Made by a program: the position numbers and the translations under genes
In this document: positions 18,454 to 28,115 of the stretch, piece by piece
Layout of the letters: the number at the start of each line of letters is the position of its first letter
How positions within the stretch are numbered: position 1 is the first letter of the stretch
From: Pleurocapsaceae cyanobacterium CSU_1_1
GTDB taxonomy: Bacteria > Cyanobacteriota > Cyanobacteriia > Cyanobacteriales > Xenococcaceae
NCBI GenBank assembly: GCA_012034765.1
Contig: JAAUOU010000006.1
Span: forward strand, 1 to 64,000
Direction: 5' to 3'
Length of the DNA: 64,000 bases
The notes under the pieces: model-generated
The model's database searches: none
What the model saw: only the letters and a program-made list of their open reading frames with translations
What the model was told of the DNA's origin: nothing

Positions 18454-19428
18454 CTACGAATGATCCCAATCTGGTTTAACTGCCTTGCGGTGATTCAAAT
18501 AGCGATCAATCGCCATGGCGGCAATACAGCCATCCCCCGCAGCTACTACTGCCTGTTTATAAGGAGTGTTGCGAATATCACCGATCGCCCAAACTCCAGG
18601 AACATTAGTAGACATGGCATCATCTACCTTGACACCACCATCGGCGTTATATTCCACTTGATCGCCCGCAAAATCGGTAATGGGTTTAGAACCATTTTGA
18701 TAGACAAAAACTCCTTCTACTTCCAAAGACAAAGGGTCACCACTATCTTTTTGCTTAACCTTAACCCCTGTTACCCCTGCATCATTACCTTCAATCGCTG
18801 CCAAACGCGAACGTCGCCAATGTTTGACGTTAGACATACTCAGTAAATCCTGAGCATGAAAATCGTCTTTACCAGGATCTTTAAACGTAATCCAATGCAC
18901 CATGGAGGCAAACTTAGTCAAAAACTGTGCTTCTTCTACGGCTTCGGGATTTAGACCCACAACCGCCACTTCGCGATCGCGGTAAAATGCGCCATCACAG
19001 GTAGCACAGTAGCTCACCCCACGACCTAAAAATTCTGATTCTCCTTCGAAGGATGCTCCACTACGACCCATCGCCCCAGTCGCTAAAACTAAAGCTCTTC
19101 CAGTGAAAGTACCTTCTGGGGTATAAACCTTTTTCATCTCACCACTAACATCAATCCCAAAAACTTGAGCGCGCTTATAGGAAGTTCCGTACTCAACGGC
19201 TTGATTCCTCATGCTGTCTAGCAATGCTTCCCCACTCATTTCTCCCGAGACTCCAGGATAATTAGCGATTTTATGGGTAATAGCCAATGCTCCCACTGCA
19301 GGATTCTTATCTAGAATAACGGTTTTGAGATTGGCCCTTGATGTGTAGAGTGCGCAAGTGCAACCTGCTGGACCGCCTCCGATGATAACAACATCAAATT
19401 CATATGTTTCCAAAATACCAATCCCCAA
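18454..19428 (-). CDS. Thioredoxin-reductase-like flavoprotein with a degenerate NADPH site
   Basis: A 324-residue two-dinucleotide-fold flavoprotein of the thioredoxin reductase family. The FAD motif GGGPAGCTCALYTSRA, the ATG motif (LVLATGAMGRSG), the redox pair C141-C144 (CATCDGAF) and the C-terminal FAD motif WAIGDIRNTPYKQAVVAAGDG are all present. The NADPH-binding GGGDSA motif expected just after the CxxC is replaced by VVGLNPEAVEE (about 156-166). NADPH may therefore bind poorly or not at all. This resembles the cyanobacterial disulfide reductases described as not using NADPH (DDOR and DTR types), though I cannot place it by alignment. It is encoded upstream of nfeD on the same strand, with a 103-base gap. 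Confidence 0.8.
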   Translation of the reverse strand: MGIGILETYEFDVVIIGGGPAGCTCALYTSRANLKTVILDKNPAVGALAITHKIANYPGVSGEMSGEALLDSMRNQAVEYGTSYKRAQVFGIDVSGEMKKVYTPEGTFTGRALVLATGAMGRSGASFEGESEFLGRGVSYCATCDGAFYRDREVAVVGLNPEAVEEAQFLTKFASMVHWITFKDPGKDDFHAQDLLSMSNVKHWRRSRLAAIEGNDAGVTGVKVKQKDSGDPLSLEVEGVFVYQNGSKPITDFAGDQVEYNADGGVKVDDAMSTNVPGVWAIGDIRNTPYKQAVVAAGDGCIAAMAIDRYLNHRKAVKPDWDHS

Positions 19429-19580
19429 CTGCTTGTTAAAATAATAGATATATTTATTCAGGATACATCTGCTGCGGGTCTGGTTACAAATATTCTAGTT
19501 AAAATTGCGTAGTTTTGTGACAGGAGGCAGCGACCTGTGATCAGACACAAGGATACTTCGGCTCAAGCAGAGCCGCGAAT

Positions 19581-20114
19581 TCAAGGGAGCTTTTCAATAT
19601 TTCCGCCTTTAATCCAGCCTTCTTGATCGTTCCAGGGTAGTTTGACTCGCTGCCATTTCCCATCAGCAGAATCTTCTAGAATAATAATCGTAGCTTTATT
19701 CTCAATTCCGCCAATCCGTTCGGCATCAGCGTCTGGTTCGGCTCTTAAACTTAAGCCTTCGGGCCACGTAACTACTGCGCGATAAGCATTAGGAGGTAGT
19801 TCAACCTCAGAATCCTGGTTTTTCTCCTCTGCTGTGGGTGTTGTTTCTGTCTTTGTCTTTAGTTCTGGATTATCGCTAGTTGTTGATTCTAACGGCTTAC
19901 TCGGTTCTATCGGCTCTATATCGGCTTGAGCTGATGGTGCTGTTTGCTCTGTCGTCGTTGAAAAGACTGGCTTGTTGGGTAACTTGGACATTTTTGCGTA
20001 GTAAGCAAAGATAATCGCTCCCGATATACCAGTGATGATACTAATGCCCAAAACAAACCCCAAGATAAACTGGGCAGTAGCCGAAAAACGTTTGAGAAAA
20101 ATAGATTTGGTCAT
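19581..20114 (-). CDS. Membrane-anchored SH3-domain protein
   Basis: A 177-residue protein with a short cytoplasmic head, one membrane helix (about 13-38, FILGFVLGISIITGISGAIIF), a Pro/Thr/Glu-rich linker (about 48-108) and a C-terminal bacterial SH3 domain (VTWPEGLSLRAEPDADAERI to DQEGWIKGGNIEKLP). Such domains bind cell-wall or protein ligands in the periplasm. It starts four bases after the end of ycf46, so the two are translationally close and cotranscribed. The function is unknown; a wall-sensing role is inference. Confidence 0.82.
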   Translation of the reverse strand: MTKSIFLKRFSATAQFILGFVLGISIITGISGAIIFAYYAKMSKLPNKPVFSTTTEQTAPSAQADIEPIEPSKPLESTTSDNPELKTKTETTPTAEEKNQDSEVELPPNAYRAVVTWPEGLSLRAEPDADAERIGGIENKATIIILEDSADGKWQRVKLPWNDQEGWIKGGNIEKLP

Positions 20115-20117
20115 CCC

Positions 20118-21632
20118 TTAATTAAGTTGACTCTGAATGCGATCGCTTAAATCATGGTTTTTGGAAGCAAGACGAGCTTTCCCTGCTGCCACCCACTGTT
20201 GCAAAAATTCAATTTGCTCCTGAGCAGTTTTGGCTAAGGGTACGATTTGACTCGCCGCCTCTAGAATATCATCTGTGGTAAAGTCACGATTTTGACTAAA
20301 GCCAATGTGCATTGCCTCGATGATAGTTTGCTCAATTTCTGCTCCAGAAAAGTCTGGTGTTTCATATGCTAACCGCTTGGCATCATAATTGCCTAGATTA
20401 TGGGGGCGTAATTTTGCTAAATGAACCTTAAAAATTGCTTCTCGTTCTACTTGATTAGGTAAGCCTACAAAAAATATTTCGTCAAATCGCCCTTTGCGCA
20501 ACATTTCTGGGGGCAAAGTCTGAATATTATTAGCCGTGGCGACCACAAATACGGGAGTTTTTTTCTCGGCTAACCAGGTGATAAAAGTACCAAAAACACG
20601 GCTTGTAGTACCCGAATCTCCTTTTCCATCTATTCCCGCAAACCCTTTATCAATTTCATCAATCCAGAGAATACAGGGAGCGAGTGCTTCAGCTAGCTCA
20701 ATAGTTTGACGAGTCCGCGATTCAGATTCTCCTACCAAGCCTGCAAACAAACGTCCTACATCTAGGCGCAGCAGAGGTAGATGCCAGTGATGAGCGATCG
20801 CTTTTGCTGTTAGTGATTTTCCTGTTCCCTGAATTCCTACTAGTAATAATCCTCTAGGGTTAGGTAAGCCATAAGCCCTTGCCTGTTCGCTAAAAGCGCC
20901 ACCACGGCGCAGTAGCCAGCTTTTAAGGTTGTCTAAACCACCAATATCAGAAATTTGTTCGGTGGCAGGATAATAGTCTAAAATCTGTGTCTGACGTATG
21001 GACTGGCGTTTTTCTTCGAGGATTAGCTCAACATCTTCTTCTTCTAGTTTACCGTTGGTGGCGATCGCCCTCGTTAAAACTCTTCTAATTCTCTCTAAAG
21101 ACAGTCCCTGGGCAGCTCTAACTAATTCATCTAGTAACTGTTCGGATAAATCTTGGTTAGTTGCCGAACTTAAACTTTGAATTTCAGTTTTGATTTCTGG
21201 TGCAGTTGGTAAAGCAAATTCAACGACAGTAATCACTTCTGATAATTCTTCGGGTATTTGCACCTGGGGCGCAATCATAATTATGTTTTTGGGCTGGGAT
21301 TTTAAAATCTTTGCTAAGTTGCGTAACTCACGGGAAACAGCAATATCTTCCAGGAAACGGTGAAAATCTCGTAAAATAAAAATTCCTCCCGCATTTTTAG
21401 GCATATTACTGATAAATTCTAATGCCTGTAGGGGATTACGTTTACCAAAGCCAAGATTGTTGGGATTTTCCTGATAGCCGTTAACAAAATCCCAAATATA
21501 AACACTACGCTTGCCTAATTTTTCTGTAGCTTTAGCGATCGCTTTTTCGGCTCTTTCTTCTTCCCTAGTCGGCAAATAAATTAGGGGGTAACAGGCGCGT
21601 AATAGGAGAGAAAACTCTTCGTTGAAATTCAT
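20118..21632 (-). CDS. ycf46: Ycf46-type AAA ATPase
   Basis: A 504-residue AAA protein of the Ycf46 group, found in cyanobacteria and in red-algal plastids. The N-terminal half (FSLLLRACYPLIYLPTREEERAEKAI) is family-specific. The C-terminal half is the ATPase, with Walker A GIQGTGKSLTAKAIA, Walker B CILWIDEIDKGF, sensor 1 VVATANNIQTLPPE and arginine finger region RKGRFDEIFFVGLP. Studies of cyanobacterial homologues link it to CO2 or bicarbonate use, but a precise role is not settled. It is followed directly by the SH3 protein gene. Confidence 0.9.
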   Translation of the reverse strand: MNFNEEFSLLLRACYPLIYLPTREEERAEKAIAKATEKLGKRSVYIWDFVNGYQENPNNLGFGKRNPLQALEFISNMPKNAGGIFILRDFHRFLEDIAVSRELRNLAKILKSQPKNIIMIAPQVQIPEELSEVITVVEFALPTAPEIKTEIQSLSSATNQDLSEQLLDELVRAAQGLSLERIRRVLTRAIATNGKLEEEDVELILEEKRQSIRQTQILDYYPATEQISDIGGLDNLKSWLLRRGGAFSEQARAYGLPNPRGLLLVGIQGTGKSLTAKAIAHHWHLPLLRLDVGRLFAGLVGESESRTRQTIELAEALAPCILWIDEIDKGFAGIDGKGDSGTTSRVFGTFITWLAEKKTPVFVVATANNIQTLPPEMLRKGRFDEIFFVGLPNQVEREAIFKVHLAKLRPHNLGNYDAKRLAYETPDFSGAEIEQTIIEAMHIGFSQNRDFTTDDILEAASQIVPLAKTAQEQIEFLQQWVAAGKARLASKNHDLSDRIQSQLN

Positions 21633-21781
21633 TATCTGAGATTGTATTATTGCTTGCTGCTAAAAAATTGTCTTATTCTTAATAGTATGCTTGATAGTTA
21701 GTTAGCTGTATCCAAGTTGATTAGTATTAGTTATTAGTCGTAAGTTCTTAGCTATCAAAATCCTATTCGCATGATGTTTTA

Positions 21782-22768
21782 ATGCCGAAAATAGATTATT
21801 TACGCATTAGTTTAATTGATAAGTGTAATTTTCGTTGCCAATACTGTATGCCAGAGGGAACGAAGTTTGATTATGTTCTCAATCATGAGCTACTAACTAA
21901 TCAAGAGATTGTTACTTTAGTACGTCAAGTCTTTATTCCTCTGGGTTTTACGAAGTTTCGCCTCACGGGAGGAGAGCCTTTATTGCGACCAAAATTAGTC
22001 GATTTGGTTCAAGATCTTGCTCAATTACCGCAAACAGAAGATCTCGCTTTAACAACTAATGCTTTCCTCTTAAAAGATTTAGCCCAGCCCCTTTATGATG
22101 CAGGGTTAAGACGGATTAATATTAGTTTAGATTCCTTAAGCCCAGAAACTTTTGATCGCATTACTGGTAATCATGGGCGCAGTCGCTGGCAGCAAACTTG
22201 GTCAGGTATACAAACTGCACATCAGGTAGGCTTCAATCCGTTAAAACTCAATGTAGTGGTGATTCCAGGTTTAAACGATACCGAAGTATTGGACTTGGCA
22301 GAATTAAGTATTAAGCGTCAATGGCATGTCCGTTTTATTGAATTTATGCCTATCGGTAATCCTGAGCTTTTTGGCGATCAAGCCTGGATTGATTCAGCGG
22401 AGTTACGTCGCCAAATACGTCAGAAATGGGGCTTGATGGAATCAAATATCAAAGGTAATGGCCCTGCTGATGTGTTCCAAATCCCTGGGGCGAAGGGAAC
22501 ACTGGGCTTTATTTCGCAAATGTCAGAATGCTTTTGCGATCGCTGTAACCGCGTCAGATTATCGGCAGACGGTTGGTTGCGTCCCTGTCTACTCAACGAA
22601 ACTGGTCAAATTGACTTAAAAACTGCTCTCCGTAGCGGTGTAGATCTGGCAGAATTACAAACTCAAATTAGTCAGTTGTTGCTACTCAAGCCAGAAATTA
22701 ACTTTAAAGAGCGGGACTCTGGTACAGATGGAAAGTACACTCGTACCATGTCCCAAATTGGCGGATAA
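21782..22768 (+). CDS. moaA: GTP 3',8-cyclase MoaA (molybdenum cofactor synthesis)
   Basis: A radical SAM enzyme that starts molybdenum cofactor synthesis by cyclising GTP. The 328 residues show the N-terminal 4Fe-4S motif CNFRCQYC, the [12 protein letters not shown]-binding segment, the C-terminal cluster Cys residues [10 protein letters not shown]...RPC, and the C-terminal Gly-Gly (SQIGG) needed for activity. The start lies close to the [12 protein letters not shown] motif, as in many cyanobacteria. No Shine-Dalgarno is evident. No other moa gene is adjacent. Confidence 0.96.
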   Translation: MPKIDYLRISLIDKCNFRCQYCMPEGTKFDYVLNHELLTNQEIVTLVRQVFIPLGFTKFRLTGGEPLLRPKLVDLVQDLAQLPQTEDLALTTNAFLLKDLAQPLYDAGLRRINISLDSLSPETFDRITGNHGRSRWQQTWSGIQTAHQVGFNPLKLNVVVIPGLNDTEVLDLAELSIKRQWHVRFIEFMPIGNPELFGDQAWIDSAELRRQIRQKWGLMESNIKGNGPADVFQIPGAKGTLGFISQMSECFCDRCNRVRLSADGWLRPCLLNETGQIDLKTALRSGVDLAELQTQISQLLLLKPEINFKERDSGTDGKYTRTMSQIGG

Positions 22769-22791
22769 TTAGAACAGCAAAACAGCTATCA

Positions 22792-23400
22792 TTACGCCAT
22801 TCTTGAATAGTACTCAACTACGAGTAGTTCATTTACTTGCAGGGCTACCCATTCTCTTTCGATTACGCCATTTACCTTACCAGATAAAGCTGCTTTATCG
22901 AATTCTAGGTGACTGGGTAAATTCGCTAAACCAGGATATTCCATATTAGTTTCCACTAGCTTACGAGAGCGATCGCGATTTCTTACCTTGATCGAATCTC
23001 CAGGACGACACTGATAACTAGCAACGTCTACTACGCGATCGTTTACTGTAATGTGTCCATGATTCACTAACTGACGTGCGGCGGGGATAGTACCAGCCAT
23101 TCCTAAACGGAAGATGGTGTTATCCAAGCGCATTTCCAATAACTCTAGCAAGGTTTGTCCTGTTGAACCAGCTACTCGACGAGCTTTACGGACATAACGT
23201 ACTAGCTGTTGTTCGGTAACACCATAGTTGAAGCGTAATTTTTGCTTTTCTTCCAAACGAATCGCATATTCAGAGCGTTTGCGACGGCTTTGACCATGTT
23301 GTCCAGGTGGATAAGCTTTACGAGCGCTCTTTCTAGTTAGCCCAGGTAAATCCCCTAAACGACGAACGACCCGCAGACGCGGACCTCTATAGCGAGACAT
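22792..23400 (-). CDS. rpsD: 30S ribosomal protein S4
   Basis: A 202-residue primary rRNA-binding ribosomal protein that nucleates 30S assembly. The start [22 protein letters not shown], the basic block [30 protein letters not shown] and the S4 RNA-binding domain ([27 protein letters not shown]) are canonical. It is a single gene, as usual in cyanobacteria, where rpsD is outside the main ribosomal operon. Convergent with moaA. Confidence 0.98.
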   Translation of the reverse strand: MSRYRGPRLRVVRRLGDLPGLTRKSARKAYPPGQHGQSRRKRSEYAIRLEEKQKLRFNYGVTEQQLVRYVRKARRVAGSTGQTLLELLEMRLDNTIFRLGMAGTIPAARQLVNHGHITVNDRVVDVASYQCRPGDSIKVRNRDRSRKLVETNMEYPGLANLPSHLEFDKAALSGKVNGVIEREWVALQVNELLVVEYYSRMA

Positions 23401-23638
23401 ATATTATTTCCTCTCTAGTTTACAGTTAACCAAATATCTCCAAATATATAATTATACATGAGCAGGGAGATTTAAACGAAAAAAGTGCCAAAATCAACAG
23501 ATTAAGAATTAAACCAAATTTAGCGCGATCGCATTGACCAAAAAGCTAGTAAATGTCTATCCAGCGTCAGATCATTAAACTGGTGATTTATGAAAAAATT
23601 TAACAAAAGTATGGACATAAAATATCTAAGGTGTATTA

Positions 23639-25528
23639 ATGGGTGTCAAAAACAAACCACCAGGATCGCGATCGCGTTTAATTTCTAATATTCTATTTAT
23701 TGTTTCGGGACTATTTTTACTGACGAACCTATTCTTTCCCCAACTGTATGGTAATCCCATTGCCCAAGAACCCTACAGTATGTTTATCAATCGAGTAGAA
23801 AATGGTAATGTAGCCAGAGCATCTGTCGGTCAGAATGAAATTATTTACGAACTCAAAGATGCCAACGCCGAGCAGCCAAAAATATTTCGTACTAATCCAG
23901 TTTTAGATTTAGAACTACCCCAGCGTTTAGAAGACAATGGAGTTGAGTTTACCGCAGCACTGCCCAAAAGCAATTGGTTAGGTAGTATCCTCGGCTGGAT
24001 TGTTCCACCATTAATCTTTGTTGCCATCTGGCAATTCTTCATTAGTCGCAGTGCAGGAGGAGCGCAAGGAGCATTATCTTTGACTAAGAGCCGAGCTAAG
24101 GTATATGTAGATGGTGATTCTACCAAAGTCAGTTTTGATGATGTGGCGGGAGTAGAAGAAGCCAAAGCAGAACTAACTGAAATTGTCGAATTTCTTAAAA
24201 CCCCAGAACGTTATAAAGCGATCGGTGCGAGAATACCCAAAGGTGTATTATTAGTAGGCCCTCCAGGCACGGGAAAAACTTTGATGGCAAAAGCCGTTGC
24301 AGGAGAAGCAGGAGTATCTTTCTTTAGTATTTCTGGTTCAGAGTTTGTAGAATTGTTCGTCGGTGCTGGTGCAGCCAGAGTTAGAGACTTATTTGAACAG
24401 GCAAAACAAAAAGCACCCTGTATTATCTTTATCGATGAATTAGACGCTATCGGCAAATCTCGTGGTGGTGGCAATGGCTTCGTCGGCGGAAATGACGAGC
24501 GAGAACAGACTTTAAACCAGCTACTAACAGAAATGGATGGTTTTGCTGCGGGGGATGCCACCGTAATTGTCTTGGCTGCTACTAATCGCCCCGAAACATT
24601 AGATCCTGCCCTACTACGCCCTGGTAGATTCGACCGTCAGGTACTAGTAGACCGCCCCGATCTTTCTGGTCGTCAAAAGATCTTAGAAATCTATGCAGCT
24701 AAAGTTAAACTAGACGTAAAAGTAGATTTAAAACAGATTGCTACTCGCACCCCTGGTTTTGCTGGTGCAGATTTAGCTAATTTAGTTAACGAAGCTGCTT
24801 TGCTGGCTGCCAGAAACCAAAGAGAAGCAGTTATTCAAGCAGACTTCAACGAAGCGATTGAAAGAGTCGTTGCTGGTTTAGAAAAGAAAAGCCGAGTTCT
24901 ATCGGAGAAAGAAAAGAAAATCGTGGCTTATCATGAAGTCGGTCATGCCTTAGTCGGTGCGCTAATGCCTGGGGGAGGAAAAGTGGCTAAAATTTCTATT
25001 GTTCCTCGTGGCATGGCTGCTTTAGGCTATACTCTCCAGATGCCTACCGAAGACCGCTTTTTAATGTCAGAATCCGAACTTAAAGATCAAATTGCCACTA
25101 TGTTGGGGGGACGAGCAGCCGAGGAGGTAGTATTTAACAGCATTACTACAGGGGCATCAAACGATCTCCAACGGGCAACCGATCTGGCAGAAAGAATGGT
25201 TACAACTTACGGTATGAGTAAGGTTTTAGGGCCTCTAGCTTATGAAAGAGGAGAGAATAACTTCCTCGGCCAAGGTATGGGCAACCCCCGTCGCATGGTT
25301 AGCGATGACACGGCAAAAGCGATTGACGAAGAGGTTAAAAGCATTGTTGAAAATGCGCACCAACAGGCTGTGGATATTTTAGAAAAAAACCGCGATTTAC
25401 TCGAACAAATTGCTCAAGAAATTCTGGAGGTAGAAGTAATTGAAGGTAGTAAACTTCAATCTTTACTTGACCAAGCAGAGTTACCGCAGGGGCATACCGA
25501 ACTAGAACAGGAAAGTGTAATCGTTTAA
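23639..25528 (+). CDS. ftsH: ATP-dependent zinc metalloprotease FtsH
   Basis: A 629-residue membrane-bound AAA protease. It has two N-terminal helices around a lumenal/periplasmic domain, Walker [14 protein letters not shown], Walker [13 protein letters not shown], second region of homology [13 protein letters not shown], and the zinc site HEVGH (about residue 432) with a distal acidic ligand in [14 protein letters not shown]. Cyanobacteria have about four FtsH proteins, several acting in photosystem II repair; which one this is cannot be settled without alignment. Start ATG follows an AAGGTG ribosome site. Its 3' end abuts a fold-back repeat element. Confidence 0.97.
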   Translation: MGVKNKPPGSRSRLISNILFIVSGLFLLTNLFFPQLYGNPIAQEPYSMFINRVENGNVARASVGQNEIIYELKDANAEQPKIFRTNPVLDLELPQRLEDNGVEFTAALPKSNWLGSILGWIVPPLIFVAIWQFFISRSAGGAQGALSLTKSRAKVYVDGDSTKVSFDDVAGVEEAKAELTEIVEFLKTPERYKAIGARIPKGVLLVGPPGTGKTLMAKAVAGEAGVSFFSISGSEFVELFVGAGAARVRDLFEQAKQKAPCIIFIDELDAIGKSRGGGNGFVGGNDEREQTLNQLLTEMDGFAAGDATVIVLAATNRPETLDPALLRPGRFDRQVLVDRPDLSGRQKILEIYAAKVKLDVKVDLKQIATRTPGFAGADLANLVNEAALLAARNQREAVIQADFNEAIERVVAGLEKKSRVLSEKEKKIVAYHEVGHALVGALMPGGGKVAKISIVPRGMAALGYTLQMPTEDRFLMSESELKDQIATMLGGRAAEEVVFNSITTGASNDLQRATDLAERMVTTYGMSKVLGPLAYERGENNFLGQGMGNPRRMVSDDTAKAIDEEVKSIVENAHQQAVDILEKNRDLLEQIAQEILEVEVIEGSKLQSLLDQAELPQGHTELEQESVIV

Positions 25529-25530
25529 TT

Positions 25531-25650
25531 TATAGTCATTCCAATTAATTGACCTATGCCAGCAGATGATGCGAGAATCGATAATCTTCGTAGGGGCGAT
25601 TCGCGAATCGCCCCTACAAGATCTTATGTTTTTTATTTGGAATGACTATA
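25531..25650. repeat. 120-base fold-back (MITE-like) element
   Basis: The outer ends are perfect 14-base inverted repeats, TATAGTCATTCCAA at 25531-25544 and its complement at 25637-25650. The centre holds a perfect 28-base palindrome (25590-25617, left half GTAGGGGCGATTCG). There is no coding capacity. The element lies two bases after the ftsH stop and may serve as its terminator. Its form suggests a non-autonomous mobile element or a nested insertion of the small palindrome into a larger one. Confidence 0.85.
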
Positions 25651-25790
25651 GTTAATTTAGTTCGAGCATATTTTAGATGCGTTTACACCAGGGCAAACGC
25701 TAATCAACCTAAGTACCTAATGAATCTAAATTTGTTGGACGCTCAGGTTAATCAATCAGTTGATTTCTCATGCTTAAAGATTAACAGTCA

Positions 25791-25824
25791 AAAAAGCGAG
25801 TCAGATAAAACCAACTCACTTTTT
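25791..25824 (-). terminator. Terminator downstream of sodN
   Basis: Arms 25791-25801 and 25814-25824 (AAAAAGCGAGT / ACTCACTTTTT) pair with one mismatch around a 12-base loop. Read leftward the stem ends in a T run. It sits 29 bases after the sodN stop and could also work for rightward transcripts from ftsH. Confidence 0.7.
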
Positions 25825-25852
25825 AAAACATTTTACAGCTTTAATTTTTCAA

Positions 25853-26329
25853 TTAGCTAGCTTTGACGAAGCTAACGTCACGTCCTTTAGTTTCCCAGAA
25901 CATGTTATGAATTTTCTGAACTGCATCCATGAGTTCGTTAGCATGTTCGATGCTTACTTCTACTTTACAAGCAGAACAAAGTTTAGCAGCTTTCCAGAAG
26001 GTATCATGAAGGTCAGGATATTTCTCCAAATGTACTGGCTTAAAGTAGTCTGTCCAAAGAATCAATAAATCTTCCTTAGTTTTTTGTGCTTGTTCTTCTT
26101 TAATGGCAATATAGCGAGAAAGAGTATTTTGATAGGCAATATTTGCTGCTTTATCTCCAGAAGTAGGGACTTCAAGATCCATAATTTTTTTAGTCATGGA
26201 AACAACAGCTTCAGCGGTAATGCGCGCTGAAGATGGGTCATAGACACCGCAAGGACCATCGCAATGGGCGTGAACTTCAGGTGCTGGAAAGAAATTTTTA
26301 ATTTGGCAAATAACTTGTGTCAACATCAT
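25853..26329 (-). CDS. sodN: Nickel superoxide dismutase
   Basis: NiSOD disproportionates superoxide using nickel held in an N-terminal hook. The 158-residue precursor has a propeptide of about 21 residues, then the hook HCDGPCGVY, giving mature His1, Cys2 (C23) and Cys6 (C27) ligands. The rest is the four-helix body ending NMFWETKGRDVSFVK. The propeptide must be removed by the SodX peptidase, whose gene is often next to sodN, but no such gene is next to it here. Two Met codons start the frame; MLTQVI is equally possible. Location is inferred to be cytoplasmic. Confidence 0.96.
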   Translation of the reverse strand: MMLTQVICQIKNFFPAPEVHAHCDGPCGVYDPSSARITAEAVVSMTKKIMDLEVPTSGDKAANIAYQNTLSRYIAIKEEQAQKTKEDLLILWTDYFKPVHLEKYPDLHDTFWKAAKLCSACKVEVSIEHANELMDAVQKIHNMFWETKGRDVSFVKAS

Positions 26330-26609
26330 AATTTGTGGTGTTCGGTTTCTAAAATGTGCTTCTGCGAACGAATTGAATCAGAACGGCAATGATTTTAAAC
26401 TATTGGGCAGCTTCTGTAAGTCCATAAACATAAACCCCAGCGATTATCTCTGCCCTATTGACCTTTAGCTTAGTTTGATTTAGGGGGTGTTTGCAAGATG
26501 CTTAATCTTAAACTTGTTTGATGTTGTCAATTTTAAGATCAATCAGTAGATTAGCTTGAGCAATTTAATAGCTGCCTCTCGTTTCCAAGACAGCTATTGA
26601 ATTCTTAAT

Positions 26610-27968
26610 TTAATTGCCAGTACCTGCAACAGGATCAACCTTGTCAATTACGCTTAAAGTGCCGTCTTCACCAACTTTCCAAACGTCATAGCTGCCGACA
26701 ACATCACCGTTAGCATCAATATCAACATTACCACTTGCACCCTGAAAATTAATATCTTCGCCTTTACGCAACAACTCCATTGCTTGACAAACATCAGTAA
26801 CTTCCGTCCCAGGAGCATTAGCAACTTCCAGAATTTTACTTTTAATCCCCTCCCCTGTATTAGCGTCGCTGGCTTCGGCTGCCAACATCAATAACGCTGC
26901 CGCATCCCAATTATGAGGAACATAAGCAGTTAATTCTTTGCCTACTTTTTCATTCCAAAGAGCGGTAAACTCTTTGAGCGCAGGACCATTTGCCCCTGGT
27001 ACAGTTCCTAATGCTCCTGCAATAATTGATTTACCATCAGCGGTTTTACCGACCTGTTTAATAAAATCATCTGAGTAAACCCCATCGGTTAATAAAACAG
27101 TAACGCCATCGCTTAATCCTTGTTCAAAGGCAGACCTGAGTAAGACACTACCAGTTTCGGCATATAAAATCGCTGCTACGGCATCTGGTTTGCCACTAAA
27201 AGCTCCTTTTGCTTCGCTATCGAGAGTTGCTGCTTTGGGGTCATAGCGTACAGGTTTACCAACAATGTTGCCTCCTCGATCTTTAAATGCTTTAACAAAC
27301 TGTTGTTCAAACCCCACGCCATAATCATTATTAATCGCCACAGTAGAAATATTTTTAAATTTCTGTTTTGTCGCCAATGCTGCTAGTGCTTGAGATTGAT
27401 AAGTATCAGGTGGTGCAGTACGCGCCCAATAACCGTTAAATTCGCCTTTTTGCGCTCGCTCAGTAAACACTGGACTAGTGCTACCAGGGGACACCATCAT
27501 CACCTTATTTCGTACCGCTACATCAACTGCTGCTCCTGAAACGCTACTGGCAAAAGACCCAACTACTCCTGCCACCTTGTCTACTTCGGCAAGTTTGGTC
27601 ATGGCGCTACTACCTGCACTAGGATCTGTTTGATCGTCTTCTGAAATCAAACTAACTTGGGCATCATTTACACCACCGCATTCGTTGACTGTATCCACTG
27701 ACAGTTGTACTGCTGCGGGCCAGTTTTGCCCAATGGAGGAAAGATCTCCCGTAGCAGGAGCTAGACTTCCTAACTTTAGACCGTTTTCTGCTTGAGTAGT
27801 TTTTTCCTCTGGAGTGCCTTCTGTCCCGTTAGTAGTATTAGGATCTCCTCCTTGACAGGAAGTAAGCAAGACACCAGCACTCAAGGACATTAAAGCCAAC
27901 ATCATTATTGAGTTCGAGGTTGAGTTCTCGCGATCGCTTTGACCAAAATTCCAGTTAAACTTTTTCAT
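26610..27968 (-). CDS. ABC transporter substrate-binding lipoprotein (Liv/Urt type)
   Basis: A 452-residue periplasmic binding protein of the branched-chain amino acid type (peripla_BP_6). A long basic head precedes the signal helix MMLALMSLSAGVLLTSC, with a lipobox cysteine at 38. After a Thr/Glu-rich linker, the mature domain begins LKLGSLAPATGDLSSIGQNWPAAVQL and has GVVGSFASSVSGAAVDVA and INNDYGVGFEQQFVKAF, typical of the fold. The ligand (amino acid, urea or amide) is not determined. No permease or ATPase genes adjoin, so it is an orphan of a system encoded elsewhere. Confidence 0.9.
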   Translation of the reverse strand: MKKFNWNFGQSDRENSTSNSIMMLALMSLSAGVLLTSCQGGDPNTTNGTEGTPEEKTTQAENGLKLGSLAPATGDLSSIGQNWPAAVQLSVDTVNECGGVNDAQVSLISEDDQTDPSAGSSAMTKLAEVDKVAGVVGSFASSVSGAAVDVAVRNKVMMVSPGSTSPVFTERAQKGEFNGYWARTAPPDTYQSQALAALATKQKFKNISTVAINNDYGVGFEQQFVKAFKDRGGNIVGKPVRYDPKAATLDSEAKGAFSGKPDAVAAILYAETGSVLLRSAFEQGLSDGVTVLLTDGVYSDDFIKQVGKTADGKSIIAGALGTVPGANGPALKEFTALWNEKVGKELTAYVPHNWDAAALLMLAAEASDANTGEGIKSKILEVANAPGTEVTDVCQAMELLRKGEDINFQGASGNVDIDANGDVVGSYDVWKVGEDGTLSVIDKVDPVAGTGN

Positions 27969-28115
27969 ATTTAAATCTTCTCCAAGTTGCAGTCAAGGCT
28001 TAATAGCTTGGAATTGTACTCGAAAAATCAAATATGTTCAGCAAATATTTTGCTCTAACGAAGCAAAGGGCTAGATTATTAGCGATCGCAATTTTTGAGT
28101 GCTGATCAAAAACCG

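Noticed and set aside
25642-25860. A 72-codon rightward frame between ftsH and sodN
   Set aside because: It starts inside the fold-back element, runs through the terminator hairpin and overlaps the sodN end; composition is not protein-like.
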